Positions 22,047 to 32,981 of a DNA stretch of 64,000 bases are shown here, piece by piece. The stretch lies in the NCBI RefSeq assembly GCF_018069895.1, contig NZ_JAGQDH010000016.1, positions 1-64,000 on the forward strand. The letters are read 5' to 3'. The stretch comes from Roseovarius autotrophicus (GTDB taxonomy: Bacteria; Pseudomonadota; Alphaproteobacteria; Rhodobacterales; Rhodobacteraceae). The first letter of the stretch is position 1; every line of letters begins with the position of its first letter. The translations under genes were made by a program, and so were the position numbers. The notes below the pieces were generated by a model that saw only the letters and a list, made by a program, of their open reading frames with translations, ran no database searches and had not been told where the DNA came from.

Positions 22047-24851
22047 TCAATGCGCCTCGGCCCAGTTCGCGCCGACGCCTGCGTCCACCACGAGCGGCAC
22101 GTCGAGGTGGATGGCCGGCCGGGGGGCGGATTGCATCACGTCGCGGGCGATCTCGGTGAGGCGATCCACGGCGCTTTCCGCCACTTCGAAGATCAGTTCG
22201 TCATGGACCTGAAGCAGCATCTTCGCGGGCAGGTCCGCGATAGCGGCAGGCATCCGGATCATGGCGCGGCGGATGATGTCGGCGGCGGTGCCCTGAATCG
22301 GCGCGTTGATCGCGGCGCGGCGGGCGAAGCCTGCGCGGGGGCCACGGGCCGAAATCTCGGGGGTGTGGATGCGGCGGCCAAAGAGGGTCTGGACGTGCCC
22401 GTGTTCCTTCGCAAAGGCAATCGTGTCGTCCATATAGGCGCGGATGCCGGGGAAACGCTCGAAATAGCGGTCGATGAAGCCCTGCGCCTCGCCTCTCGGG
22501 ATGCGCAGGTTGCGCGCGAGGCCAAAACCCGAGATGCCGTAGATCACGCCGAAATTGATCGCCTTGGCGCGGCGGCGGATCTCGGGGGTCATCTGGTCCA
22601 TGGGCACGCTGAACATCTCCGACGCTGTCATGGCGTGGATGTCCTGACCGTCGTGGAACGCCTGCTTGAGGCTGTCGATGCCCGCGACATGGGCGAGGAT
22701 GCGCAATTCGATCTGGGAATAGTCAAGCGATACGAGGCGGTGGCCGGGGGCGGCGACGAAAGCCTCGCGGATGCGGCGGCCCTCTTCCGAGCGCACGGGG
22801 ATGTTCTGGAGGTTGGGATCAGTCGAGGCGAGGCGGCCGGTATTGGCACCGGTCTGGACGTAAGATGTGTGGACGCGGCCCGTGTCGGGGTCGATATGGT
22901 CCTGAAGCGCATCCGTATAGGTGGATTTGAGCTTTGACAGTTGCCGCCAGTCGAGCACGCGGGCGGGCAGGTCGTGCTCGGTGGCGAGGTCTTCGAGCAC
23001 GTCGGCACCGGTGGCATAAGCGCCGGTTTTGCCCTTCTCGCCGCCCGGAAGGCCCATCTCGTCAAAGAGGATCTCGCCCAGTTGCTTGGGGGAACCGACG
23101 TTGAAGCTGCGACCCGCGAGGGTGTGGATCTCTGATTCCAGCGCGGCCATCTTTTGCGCGAACTTGCCCGACATGGCGCGCAGGGTGGCGCGATCGACGG
23201 TGATGCCCGCGCGCTCCATCGCGGCCAGCACCGGCACGAGGGGGCGTTCGAGCGTCTCGTAGACGGCGGTGACGCGGGCGCGGTGAAGCTGCGGCCTGAA
23301 GGTCAGCCACAGGCGCAGCGTGATGTCGGCATCCTCGGCGGCATAGCCGGTGGCGGCGTCGATCGGCACACGGTCAAAGGTGATGGCGGATTTGCCCGAA
23401 CCAAGGAGGGTCTTGATGGGAATGGGGGTATGGGACAGATAGCGCTCCGAGAGCGTGTCCATGCCGTGCCCGTGCAGCCCGGAATGCAGCGCATAGGACA
23501 GGAGCATCGTGTCGTCGATGGGCGCGATGGCGAGGCCATGATTCGCGAGGATCTTGGCGTCGTATTTCATGTTCTGGCCGATCTTGAGAATGGCGTCATC
23601 CTCGAGAATTGGCCGGAGCGCGGCGAGGGCATCGTCAAGCGGGATCTGCCCCTCGGCCAGCGCGTCGGAGGAAAAGAGATCGCCCGAAGCGCCATCCTTG
23701 TGCGCCAGCGGGATGTAGCAGGCGCGCCCCGGCGCGGTGGCGAGCGAGATGCCGACAAGCGCGGCCTGCATCTCGTTGAGCGAGGTGGTTTCAGTGTCAA
23801 AGGCCACATAGCCCTGGGCGCGGATCGCGGCGAGCCAGGGGGCGAGCGTCTTGAGATCGCGGATGCACTCGTATGTTTCGGGGGCGATGGCGGGCCAGTC
23901 AGGCGTCTCGGCGGCTGCCTCGTCGCCCCGTTGCGGGGCCGGCTCGGGGAGGATGGGTGCCTCGCGGCCAAGCGCCTCGGCGATACGCCTTGACAGCGTG
24001 CGGAATTCCATCCGCGCGAGGAAACCCAGAAGTGTGTCGGGGTCCGGGTCGCGCACTTCGAGGTCGTCGAGGGTGAATCCGAGCGGCGTGTCGCAGTCGA
24101 GCTGCACGAGGCGTCGGGACAGCTCGATCTGGTCGCGCATCTCGATCAGGGTCTGGCGGCGTTTGGGCTGGGGGATTTCCCCGGCGCGGTCGAGCAATTC
24201 CTCGAGCGAGCCAAACTCGTTGATCAGAAGCGCCGCTGTCTTGATGCCGATGCCGGGTGCGCCGGGCACGTTGTCCACGCTGTCGCCTGCGAGCGCCTGC
24301 ACATCGACCACGCGCGAGGGATCGACGCCGAATTTCTCGCGCACGCCATCGGCGTCGATGCGGCGGTTCTTCATCGCGTCGAGCATCTCGACCCCGTCGC
24401 CGACAAGCTGCATCAGGTCCTTGTCGGACGAGATGATCGTCACCCGCCCGCCTGCATCGCGCGCGCGGCAGGCCAGCGTGGCGATGATGTCGTCGGCCTC
24501 ATAGCCCTCGATCTCTTCGCAGGCGATGTTGAAGGCGCGGGTCGCCTCGCGGGTCAGCGGGATCTGCGGGCGCAGATCCGCGGGCATTTCCTCGCGGTTG
24601 GCCTTATACTCGGGGTAGAGATCGTTGCGGAAGGTATGGCTGCCCTTGTCGAAGATCACCGCCACATGGGTGGGCGCGTCATGGCCGTTGTTGCCCTCGA
24701 CATAGCGTTGCAGCATGTTGCAGAACCCTGCGACCGCCCCGACCGGCAGCCCGTCGGATTTGCGCGTCAGCGGCGGCAGCGCGTGATAGGCACGGAAGAT
24801 GAAGGACGAACCGTCGATCAGGTGCAGATGACAGCCTTTGCCGAATGACAT
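22047..24851 (-). CDS. polA: DNA polymerase I
   Basis: 934 residues, the normal length. Residues 1-290 form the 5'-3' exonuclease (DGSSFIFRAYHALPP, GYEADDIIATLA). Residues 320-515 form the 3'-5' exonuclease with intact metal ligands (VAFDTETTSLNEM, then MKYDAKIL and YAAEDADITLRLW), so proofreading is predicted. The rest is the family A polymerase: motif A DYSQIELRILAH, motif B RRAKAINFGVIYGISGFGLA and motif C QVHDELIFE. It works in Okazaki fragment processing and repair. The long open frames on the opposite strand are shadows. Confidence 0.97.
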   Translation of the reverse strand: MSFGKGCHLHLIDGSSFIFRAYHALPPLTRKSDGLPVGAVAGFCNMLQRYVEGNNGHDAPTHVAVIFDKGSHTFRNDLYPEYKANREEMPADLRPQIPLTREATRAFNIACEEIEGYEADDIIATLACRARDAGGRVTIISSDKDLMQLVGDGVEMLDAMKNRRIDADGVREKFGVDPSRVVDVQALAGDSVDNVPGAPGIGIKTAALLINEFGSLEELLDRAGEIPQPKRRQTLIEMRDQIELSRRLVQLDCDTPLGFTLDDLEVRDPDPDTLLGFLARMEFRTLSRRIAEALGREAPILPEPAPQRGDEAAAETPDWPAIAPETYECIRDLKTLAPWLAAIRAQGYVAFDTETTSLNEMQAALVGISLATAPGRACYIPLAHKDGASGDLFSSDALAEGQIPLDDALAALRPILEDDAILKIGQNMKYDAKILANHGLAIAPIDDTMLLSYALHSGLHGHGMDTLSERYLSHTPIPIKTLLGSGKSAITFDRVPIDAATGYAAEDADITLRLWLTFRPQLHRARVTAVYETLERPLVPVLAAMERAGITVDRATLRAMSGKFAQKMAALESEIHTLAGRSFNVGSPKQLGEILFDEMGLPGGEKGKTGAYATGADVLEDLATEHDLPARVLDWRQLSKLKSTYTDALQDHIDPDTGRVHTSYVQTGANTGRLASTDPNLQNIPVRSEEGRRIREAFVAAPGHRLVSLDYSQIELRILAHVAGIDSLKQAFHDGQDIHAMTASEMFSVPMDQMTPEIRRRAKAINFGVIYGISGFGLARNLRIPRGEAQGFIDRYFERFPGIRAYMDDTIAFAKEHGHVQTLFGRRIHTPEISARGPRAGFARRAAINAPIQGTAADIIRRAMIRMPAAIADLPAKMLLQVHDELIFEVAESAVDRLTEIARDVMQSAPRPAIHLDVPLVVDAGVGANWAEAH

Positions 24852-24871
24852 CGGACGCCCTCCCGTTCAGG

Positions 24872-24893
24872 CTTCATCGTTCCAAAAATACTC
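24872..24893. repeat. Short Rhodobacterales-type intergenic repeat
   Basis: On the minus strand it reads GAGTATTTTTGGAACGATGA, followed by AG. This is a relative of the element at 55728-55757 (GGGAGTATTTGCAGAACAGTG). It lies between polA and the zinc-finger gene. I recall such GAGTATTT-type repeats as common between genes in this order. Confidence 0.5.
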
Positions 24894-24928
24894 AAGTCGT
24901 GACGCGGCCACAGGTGCGCGGCGACGGC

Positions 24929-25108
24929 TCAGATCTTGCCCTCGAAATCGTGGTGGATGAGTTTGGCGTCGCAATAAGGGCATTCCACATAGCCGCGCTC
25001 CTGGGGAATCTGGAGCCAGACGCGGGGATGGCCCAAAGCGCCCTCGCCGCCGTCGCAGGCCACGCGATAGCTCTCGACAATGCGGATTTCGGGGGCTGCG
25101 GTCACCAT
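24929..25108 (-). CDS. CHCC-type zinc-finger domain protein (NDUFS6-like), 59 residues
   Basis: A short frame from ATG 25106-25108 (ribosome site GGAAATCTCCCG) to TGA at 24929. It begins MVTAAPEIRIVESYRVACDG. It has one Cys at 18, a His at 27 (ALGHPRVW) and a CPYC pair at 43-46, then a short tail (DAKLIHHDFEGKI). This C...H...CxxC pattern is the zf-CHCC family, related to the zinc-binding tail of the complex I subunit NDUFS6. It lies upstream of polA on the same strand. Its bacterial role is uncertain. Confidence 0.85.
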   Translation of the reverse strand: MVTAAPEIRIVESYRVACDGGEGALGHPRVWLQIPQERGYVECPYCDAKLIHHDFEGKI

Positions 25109-25182
25109 CGGGAGATTTCCTTTTGCGAAGCGTTGGACTAGGTCGGACTATGATGGAACGCGCGGCGGGGGGCAAGAGCGGC

Positions 25183-26118
25183 ATGGGGCAGAACGCCATC
25201 GAAATCCGGGGTCTGGTCAAGACCTATGCGGGCGGGCGGCACGGGCCGGAAAAGCGCGCGCTGAAGGGTGTCGATCTGGATATCCCGCAAGGCTCGGTTT
25301 TCGGTCTGTTGGGGCCGAATGGCGCGGGCAAATCGACGTTGATCAACATTCTGGCGGGTCTGGTCATCAAGACGGCCGGGCAGGTGACGATCTGGGGCTT
25401 CGATCAGGACCGCAACCCGCGTCAGAGCCGGGCCGCCATTGGTGTCATGCCGCAGGAGTTGAACCTTGATCCGTTCTTTACCCCGCGCGAGGCGCTGGAG
25501 GTGCAGGCGGGGCTATACGGCGTGCCGCGCGCGCAGCGCCGCAGCGACGAAATCTTGCGGATGGTTGGGCTGGAGGACAAGGCCGGGGCCTATGCGCGCA
25601 CGCTGTCGGGGGGGATGCGGCGCAGGCTTCTGCTGGCCAAGGCGCTGGTGCATCACCCGCATGTTCTGGTGCTCGACGAGCCGACGGCGGGGGTGGATAT
25701 CGAGTTGCGCCAGATGCTGTGGGAGAATGTGCGCCGTCTCAACCGCGATGGCATGACGATCATCCTGACCACGCATTATCTGGAGGAAGCCGAGGAGATG
25801 TGCGACGAGATCGCCATCATCAACGAGGGCGAGGTGGTGGCGCGCGACAGCACGGCACGTCTGCTGGGGCGGCTTGACGGCAAGACGATGATCATTCAGC
25901 CCGAAAGCGAGGTCACGGCGCTGCCCGAGGGGCCGGGGCTGGAGGTGACGCGGCGCGCGGACGGGGCGATCGTGATCGCCTATCGCGCCGGAGAGACCGG
26001 GGCCGAGGCGGTGCTGGCAGCGGTGCGGGCAGCGGGGATCAGCATCCGCGACGTGCGCACCGAGCAGGCGGATTTGCAGGATGTGTTTCTGGATCTGACG
26101 CGCAGCCGGGCGGGCTGA
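25183..26118 (+). CDS. ABC-2-type transporter ATP-binding protein without adjacent permease
   Basis: 311 residues from ATG 25183 (MGQNAIEIRGLVKTYAGG); in-frame starts at 25150 and 25153 would add about ten residues. Walker A is GPNGAGKS, the signature LSGGMRRRLLLAKAL and Walker B VLVLDEPTAGVD, with TTHYLEEAEEM. The C-terminal 80 residues are the accessory domain of daunorubicin/multidrug-type exporters. Such ATPases normally precede an ABC-2 permease gene. Here the stop is only 3 bases from convergent pyrF, so the partner must be encoded elsewhere. Confidence 0.88.
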   Translation: MGQNAIEIRGLVKTYAGGRHGPEKRALKGVDLDIPQGSVFGLLGPNGAGKSTLINILAGLVIKTAGQVTIWGFDQDRNPRQSRAAIGVMPQELNLDPFFTPREALEVQAGLYGVPRAQRRSDEILRMVGLEDKAGAYARTLSGGMRRRLLLAKALVHHPHVLVLDEPTAGVDIELRQMLWENVRRLNRDGMTIILTTHYLEEAEEMCDEIAIINEGEVVARDSTARLLGRLDGKTMIIQPESEVTALPEGPGLEVTRRADGAIVIAYRAGETGAEAVLAAVRAAGISIRDVRTEQADLQDVFLDLTRSRAG

Positions 26119-26121
26119 GGG

Positions 26122-26817
26122 TCACAGGCGACCCAACTCTCCAAGGATCGCCAGCGCCGCCGCGCGCGGGTCTTGCGCGGCCCAGACAGGGCGGCCGACG
26201 ACGATGTGATCGGCGCCGTCGCGCACCGCTTGTGCGGGTGTGGCGACGCGCTTCTGGTCGCCCAATGCGCTGCCTGCGGGGCGCACGCCGGGGGTGACGA
26301 TGAGGCGGCCGGTGGCCTCTGGCAGGGCGCGGATCATCGCCGCCTCCTGCGGGCTGGCGATGACGCCATCGGCCCCTGCGTCAAAGGCGCGCGTGGCGCG
26401 TTCGGCTACAAGATCGGGCAGATCGCCCGGCTTGATCAGCCCTGCGTCCAGATCCGCGCGGTCGAGCGAGGTGAGGATCGTGACGGCGAGAATTTTCAGC
26501 GGCTTGCCGCCCGCCCCTTCCTTTGCTGCGCGCACCACATGGGGATCGCCATGCACGGTCAGGAAATCGAGATCGAACCGCGCCAGCCCGCGCACAGCGG
26601 CCTCGATGGTCGCGCCGATGTCGAAAAGCTTCATGTCGAGAAAGATGCGCTTGCCATGCTCCTGCTTGAGCTCGTCGGCCAGCGCGAGACCGCCTCCGGT
26701 GAGCATCCCGAGACCGATCTTGTAGAACGAGACGGCATCGCCCAACTCTCCGGTCAGGTTCAGCGCCGAGAGCGCGTCGGGCAGGTCGAGGGCAACGATC
26801 AGGCGGTCGTCGGACAT
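26122..26817 (-). CDS. pyrF: Orotidine 5'-phosphate decarboxylase
   Basis: 231 residues, a TIM barrel performing the last step of UMP synthesis. IVALDLPDALSALNL near the N-terminus, the catalytic DMKLFDIGATIEAAV (the D-K-D array) near residue 60, VTPGVRPAGSALGDQKRVAT near 170 and VVGRPVW near 210 are all family landmarks. Length is normal. It is a stand-alone gene, convergent with the ABC ATPase. Confidence 0.97.
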   Translation of the reverse strand: MSDDRLIVALDLPDALSALNLTGELGDAVSFYKIGLGMLTGGGLALADELKQEHGKRIFLDMKLFDIGATIEAAVRGLARFDLDFLTVHGDPHVVRAAKEGAGGKPLKILAVTILTSLDRADLDAGLIKPGDLPDLVAERATRAFDAGADGVIASPQEAAMIRALPEATGRLIVTPGVRPAGSALGDQKRVATPAQAVRDGADHIVVGRPVWAAQDPRAAALAILGELGRL

Positions 26818-26910
26818 GTGGGCACTCCGGACAAGGGTATCGGGCGGTTTCGGGCCTTGTCGCGATGTGCCGAAGGGCCGTCAAGCCCCCTGTCGGATCG
26901 ACCGCCGGCT

Positions 26911-27174
26911 TCAGGCGGCCAGAGCGGGTGAGGTGCCGCAGGTCGGCGGCGCGGCGTGGCGCAGCCGCAGGGCCGCGCGGCCCGAGCGATGCGCGTCGAG
27001 CGCACGGGCACGCAGGCGGCGCATAACGTAATCGAAAGCGGCGGTCATCGGCGCGGGCAGATCGACCGGATAGGCGAAACGCGCGCCGTCCGCGATGATC
27101 TCGGCGAGGGTCTCGAAGCTGCCGGTCTCGGGGTTGTAGCGGACCGGGCCGAGGGTCAGGTGCAGTTCCGGCAT
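26911..27174 (-). CDS. Uncharacterised 87-residue protein
   Basis: A frame from ATG 27172-27174 behind a strong ribosome site (AAGGAGAAGCACC). It begins MPELHLTLGPVRYNPETGSF and includes ETLAEIIADGARFAYPVDLP and an Arg-rich helix (YVMRRLRARALDAHRSGRAALRLRH). It has no signal peptide or membrane segment. I do not recognise a family. It lies between pyrF (same strand, 93 bases downstream) and the divergent clpB. The good ribosome site and organised composition make it likely real. Confidence 0.6.
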   Translation of the reverse strand: MPELHLTLGPVRYNPETGSFETLAEIIADGARFAYPVDLPAPMTAAFDYVMRRLRARALDAHRSGRAALRLRHAAPPTCGTSPALAA

Positions 27175-27206
27175 GGTGCTTCTCCTTGTCTGGCGGACGC
27201 TATGCC

Positions 27207-27215
27207 TGTGGATAA
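27207..27215 (-). promoter_or_regulatory. Perfect DnaA-box 9-mer
   Basis: TGTGGATAA is the complement of the strong DnaA box TTATCCACA. It lies in the divergent region between the 87-residue gene and clpB. Only one copy is seen, so this is not an origin; it may be a chance match or a DnaA-regulated promoter element. Confidence 0.4.
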
Positions 27216-27300
27216 CTTATGAAAATCTGGGGATTCCATGGTGTTGCGCCAAGGGGCGTCACAAGAATGTGCATTTTTCGACAATCCCTCGTGCGGGCGG

Positions 27301-27329
27301 CTTGAACCTCACGGGGGTGTTACCCATGT
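27301..27329 (+). promoter_or_regulatory. Sigma-32 (RpoH) type heat-shock promoter of clpB
   Basis: CTTGAA (27301-27306), a 16-base spacer and CCCATGT (27323-27329) match the RpoH consensus CTTGAA-N13-17-CCCATNT. It lies about 80 bases before the clpB start, as expected for a heat-shock chaperone. Confidence 0.75.
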
Positions 27330-27408
27330 CTGCCTAAAGGTTCCCGACCGTCGCACGCCTATCGCAGGGTGCGGGCAGAGGGGAACGCTTGGGAAAAGGA
27401 GAATGCCC

Positions 27409-30024
<2,616 letters not shown>

Positions 30025-30030
30025 GCCAGG

Positions 30031-30060
30031 CAGGCCATCGCCCGGCGGGGCAGTGGCCTG
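30031..30060 (+). terminator. Hairpin after clpB
   Basis: CAGGCCA (30031-30037) and TGGCCTG (30054-30060) are perfect arms around a 16-base loop, 7 bases after the clpB stop. Followed by TTTCGG, a weak T-tract. Confidence 0.55.
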
Positions 30061-30119
30061 TTTCGGCCTCGACTTTTGCGCGGTGGCGTGACACTTCGCC
30101 AAGTCGAAAGGATGGGCCG

Positions 30120-30926
30120 ATGCGGGACGAGAGCGCGTCAGCGGCCCGGCAGGCGGTGCGCGTGTCGGGCCATTTCGGGGAATGGATGCAGGGGCGGCTG
30201 GGGCCTGAAGGGCCGGTCGCCCTTGTGACATTGTGCTGCCCCGTTCTCGGCGTGTGTGCGCCGGGGGGCGATGTGCGGCTCTCGGACCTGTTCAACGAGG
30301 CGCGGCTGACGGGGTTCGCGGCGGCGCTGGGCCTTTGCGGCGATTGGCCGGGGCTGTCCTGCGACATGCCGTTGGGTGCCGGCGCGGGCGCCTCGACCGC
30401 GTGTCTTGTGGCGGCGGCGCGGGCCTGCGGGTTCGACGGCACGCCGGAGCGGCTGGCGCGGGCCTGTCTGGCGGTGGAGGGGGCGAGCGATCCGTTGATG
30501 TATCCCGCCCCTGACCGATTGCTCTGGGCGTCGCGTGAGGCGCGGGTGGTGGCGGCGCTGCCGCCGGTGCCGCGCGCCGAGATCGTCGCCGGCTACTGGG
30601 GTGCGCCGGTGCGCACCGATCCGGCGGATTGCGATTTTCCCGACATATCGGACCTCGTAGCGAGGTGGCGCGGGGGCGGCGAACTGGCGCTCTTGGGGGC
30701 GCTGTCAAGCGAGGCGGCGCGGCGCTCTGATGCGTTGCGGGGGCCGGGCGATCCGATGACGGCCCTCGCGCGCGATCTCGGGGCTCTGGGCCATACGCGT
30801 GCGTATACTGGTGCGGCGCGGGCGCTGATCTTTGCGCCCGGCACGGTGCCCGAAGGGGCCGAGGCGGCGCTTTGCGAGGCGGGGCTGACGGGGGGCTTTC
30901 GATTTGTCACGGGGGGCGGCGCATGA
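30120..30926 (+). CDS. GHMP-family kinase, PduX-like L-threonine kinase for cobalamin synthesis
   Basis: 268 residues. The GHMP ATP motif reads MPLGAGAGASTACLVAAARA (about residues 82-101). The N-terminal VSGHFGEWMQGRLG resembles the PduX start (G-x-C/H-GE-x-x-QG). PduX phosphorylates L-threonine to O-phosphothreonine. Its start codon overlap with the next gene (ATGA at 30923-30926), followed by CbiB and a CobC/CobD decarboxylase, shows the role: the three enzymes make and attach the aminopropanol arm of cobalamin. Sequence identity to PduX is modest; the context carries the assignment. Confidence 0.8.
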   Translation: MRDESASAARQAVRVSGHFGEWMQGRLGPEGPVALVTLCCPVLGVCAPGGDVRLSDLFNEARLTGFAAALGLCGDWPGLSCDMPLGAGAGASTACLVAAARACGFDGTPERLARACLAVEGASDPLMYPAPDRLLWASREARVVAALPPVPRAEIVAGYWGAPVRTDPADCDFPDISDLVARWRGGGELALLGALSSEAARRSDALRGPGDPMTALARDLGALGHTRAYTGAARALIFAPGTVPEGAEAALCEAGLTGGFRFVTGGGA

Positions 30927-31861
30927 GCTTTGCGGGCATGATGCTGGTGGGGCTGGCGATTGATCTGGCCCTCGGCTGGCCTGGCTGGCTCTATGAAAGG
31001 GTCGGGCATCCGGTGACATGGCTGGGCGCGGTGATCGCGTGGCTGGAGCGGTTGGCCAATCACGGCGAGCGATCCATACGCATTGGTATGGGCGCGCTCT
31101 GCGTGGCGCTGGTTCTGGCCGTTGCGACCGGGCCTGCGCTGCTGGTGCAATGGCTCTTGCCCGACGGGATCCCGGGCGTGATCCTTGGCGGGGTTCTGGC
31201 CTGGCCGCTGATTGCGCTGCGCTCGATGCATGTGCATGTGGCCGCTGTGGCAGCACCTCTGGCGGCGGGCGATCTGGCCGCGGCGCGCGCGGCGGTGGCG
31301 ATGATCGTGGGGCGCGACCCGAACACTCTCGATGAGGCGGGCGTGGCGCGCGCGGCGATCGAGAGTCTTGCCGAGAATACCGGCGACGGGATCGTGGCAC
31401 CGGTGTTCTGGGGCGTGGTGGCGGGGCTGCCGGGGATCGCCGCCTACAAGGCGGTGAACACGCTCGATTCGATGATCGGGCACCGGAGTGCGCGTTACGA
31501 GGCCTTCGGCAAGGTGGCGGCGCGGCTCGACGATCTGGCGAACCTGATCCCTGCGCGGCTGACCGGGGTACTTTTTGCGCTGGCCGCGCCGCGCGAGACA
31601 GGGCGCGCGCTGCGGGTGATGATGCGCGACGCGCGGGCGCATCGCTCGCCCAATGCGGGCTGGTCCGAAGGGGCGATGGCAGGGGCGCTGGACGTGCGCC
31701 TGTCCGGGCCGAGGATTTACGGCGACAGGGTGAGCGAGGAGCCGTGGCTTAACGGTGGGGCGCGCGATCCGGCAGCAGGCGATCTGCGGCGGGCGCTGCG
31801 GCTTTACGCGCGCGCCATGGGGCTGATGGCGCTTGCGCTGGGGGCGCTCTGGCTGGTCTAA
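30923..31861 (+). CDS. cbiB: Adenosylcobinamide-phosphate synthase CbiB/CobD
   Basis: 312 residues with several membrane segments. Family motifs include IDLALGWP.W.YE..GHPVTWLG near the N-terminus, GRDPNTLDEAGVARAAIESL, AENTGDGIVAPVFWG, GLPGIAAYKAVNTLDSMIGH and RDARAHRSPNAGWSEGAMAG. It joins adenosylcobyric acid to (R)-1-aminopropan-2-yl phosphate in the inner membrane. It is called CobD in the Pseudomonas nomenclature. It is translationally coupled to the upstream kinase and 7 bases before the decarboxylase. Confidence 0.93.
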   Translation: MSFAGMMLVGLAIDLALGWPGWLYERVGHPVTWLGAVIAWLERLANHGERSIRIGMGALCVALVLAVATGPALLVQWLLPDGIPGVILGGVLAWPLIALRSMHVHVAAVAAPLAAGDLAAARAAVAMIVGRDPNTLDEAGVARAAIESLAENTGDGIVAPVFWGVVAGLPGIAAYKAVNTLDSMIGHRSARYEAFGKVAARLDDLANLIPARLTGVLFALAAPRETGRALRVMMRDARAHRSPNAGWSEGAMAGALDVRLSGPRIYGDRVSEEPWLNGGARDPAAGDLRRALRLYARAMGLMALALGALWLV

Positions 31862-31868
31862 GGCGGGC

Positions 31869-32846
31869 ATGACGGCGCTCAGGGATCACGGCGGTAATCT
31901 GGATGCGGCGCGGCTCTGCCATGGCGGTGCGGCGGCGGAGTGGCTTGATCTGTCCACGGGGATCAACCCGGTGCCCTATCCGATGCCGGTTCTGTCCGCG
32001 CGCGCGTTGACGGCACTGCCGACGCGCGAGGATATGGCGGCGCTGAGTGTGGCGGCGGCAGCGTGCTATGGCACGAACGCGGAAGTGGTGCCGCTGGCGG
32101 GCGCGCAGGGGGCGATACAGGCGGTGCCGTATCTTGCCGCGCGCGATGTGGCGCGGGTGCTGGGGCCGACCTATAACGAACATGCCGCCGCTTTGCGCGC
32201 GGCGGGCTGGGCGGTGGCGGAGGTGGCCGAGACAGCGGCGCTTGCCGGGGCCGATCTGGCGGTGGTGGTCAATCCCAACAATCCCTGCGGGCGACGGCAC
32301 GCGCCCGAGGCGCTTCTGGCGCTGGCGGGTCAGGTGGGGTGCCTGGTGGTCGATGAGAGCTTTGCCGATCCCGAGCCGGGGTTGTCGTTGGCCCCGATGC
32401 TTGACGGGGTGGGCAACGTGGTCGTGCTGCGGTCCTTCGGCAAGTTCTACGGGCTGGCGGGGCTGCGGCTGGGCTTTGCGCTTTGCGGCGGCGCGCTTGC
32501 AAAGCGACTGAGGGAGATGGCGGGGCCGTGGCCCGTCTCTGGCCCGGCGATCGAAGCGGGTCGCGTGGCGCTTGGCGATGCGGACTGGCAGCGGGCGACG
32601 CGCGAAAGGCTGGTGCGCGATGCCATGCGGCTTGACGCGCTGGCGGAGGCGGCGGGGTGGCGGCTGATCGGGGGCACGCCGCTTTTTCGCAGCTATCATG
32701 CGCCTGAGGCGGCCGAGGCGCAGGAGAGACTGGCCCGCGCCCGGATCTGGACGCGGATTTTTCCGTGGTCGGGGACATGGATCCGGCTTGGTCTGCCGGG
32801 ACCGGAGGAAGATTGGGCGCGGCTTGCGGCGGCGCTCAGGGGGTAA
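31869..32846 (+). CDS. cobC: L-threonine-O-3-phosphate decarboxylase (CobC / Salmonella CobD)
   Basis: 325 residues from ATG 31869, after CTAAGGCGGGC. It is a fold-type I PLP enzyme: LDLSTGINPVPYP near residue 26, the VVVNPNNPCGR motif, DESFADPE, and the PLP lysine in RSFGKFYGLAGLRLGFAL. It decarboxylates threonine phosphate to aminopropanol phosphate. With the kinase at 30120 and CbiB it completes the side-arm branch in one operon. Two strong hairpins follow. Confidence 0.9.
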   Translation: MTALRDHGGNLDAARLCHGGAAAEWLDLSTGINPVPYPMPVLSARALTALPTREDMAALSVAAAACYGTNAEVVPLAGAQGAIQAVPYLAARDVARVLGPTYNEHAAALRAAGWAVAEVAETAALAGADLAVVVNPNNPCGRRHAPEALLALAGQVGCLVVDESFADPEPGLSLAPMLDGVGNVVVLRSFGKFYGLAGLRLGFALCGGALAKRLREMAGPWPVSGPAIEAGRVALGDADWQRATRERLVRDAMRLDALAEAAGWRLIGGTPLFRSYHAPEAAEAQERLARARIWTRIFPWSGTWIRLGLPGPEEDWARLAAALRG

Positions 32847-32875
32847 GCGACACGTCTTGCCTCTCGCTTCCCGGC

Positions 32876-32933
32876 ATCCCCGTGAAAACGGGGATCTCTT
32901 GTGGGCCAGAGACCCTCGGGTCATGCCCGAGGG
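32876..32933. terminator. Two adjacent perfect hairpins between convergent cobC and BKACE genes
   Basis: ATCCCCGT/ACGGGGAT around GAAA (32876-32895), then CCCTCGGG/CCCGAGGG around TCATG (32913-32933). Both have perfect 8-bp arms. The first is a relative of the palindromes at 413-432 and 828-849. They should stop transcription from both sides. Confidence 0.65.
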
Positions 32934-32981
32934 TGACGGGTATCTGTTTGGTCGGTCGTGGGCAAACGGCACGGGGGAGCG

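Noticed and set aside
27207..27215. A replication origin at the DnaA box
   Set aside because: Only one box, with no AT-rich unwinding region and no dnaA, parAB or repABC genes near.
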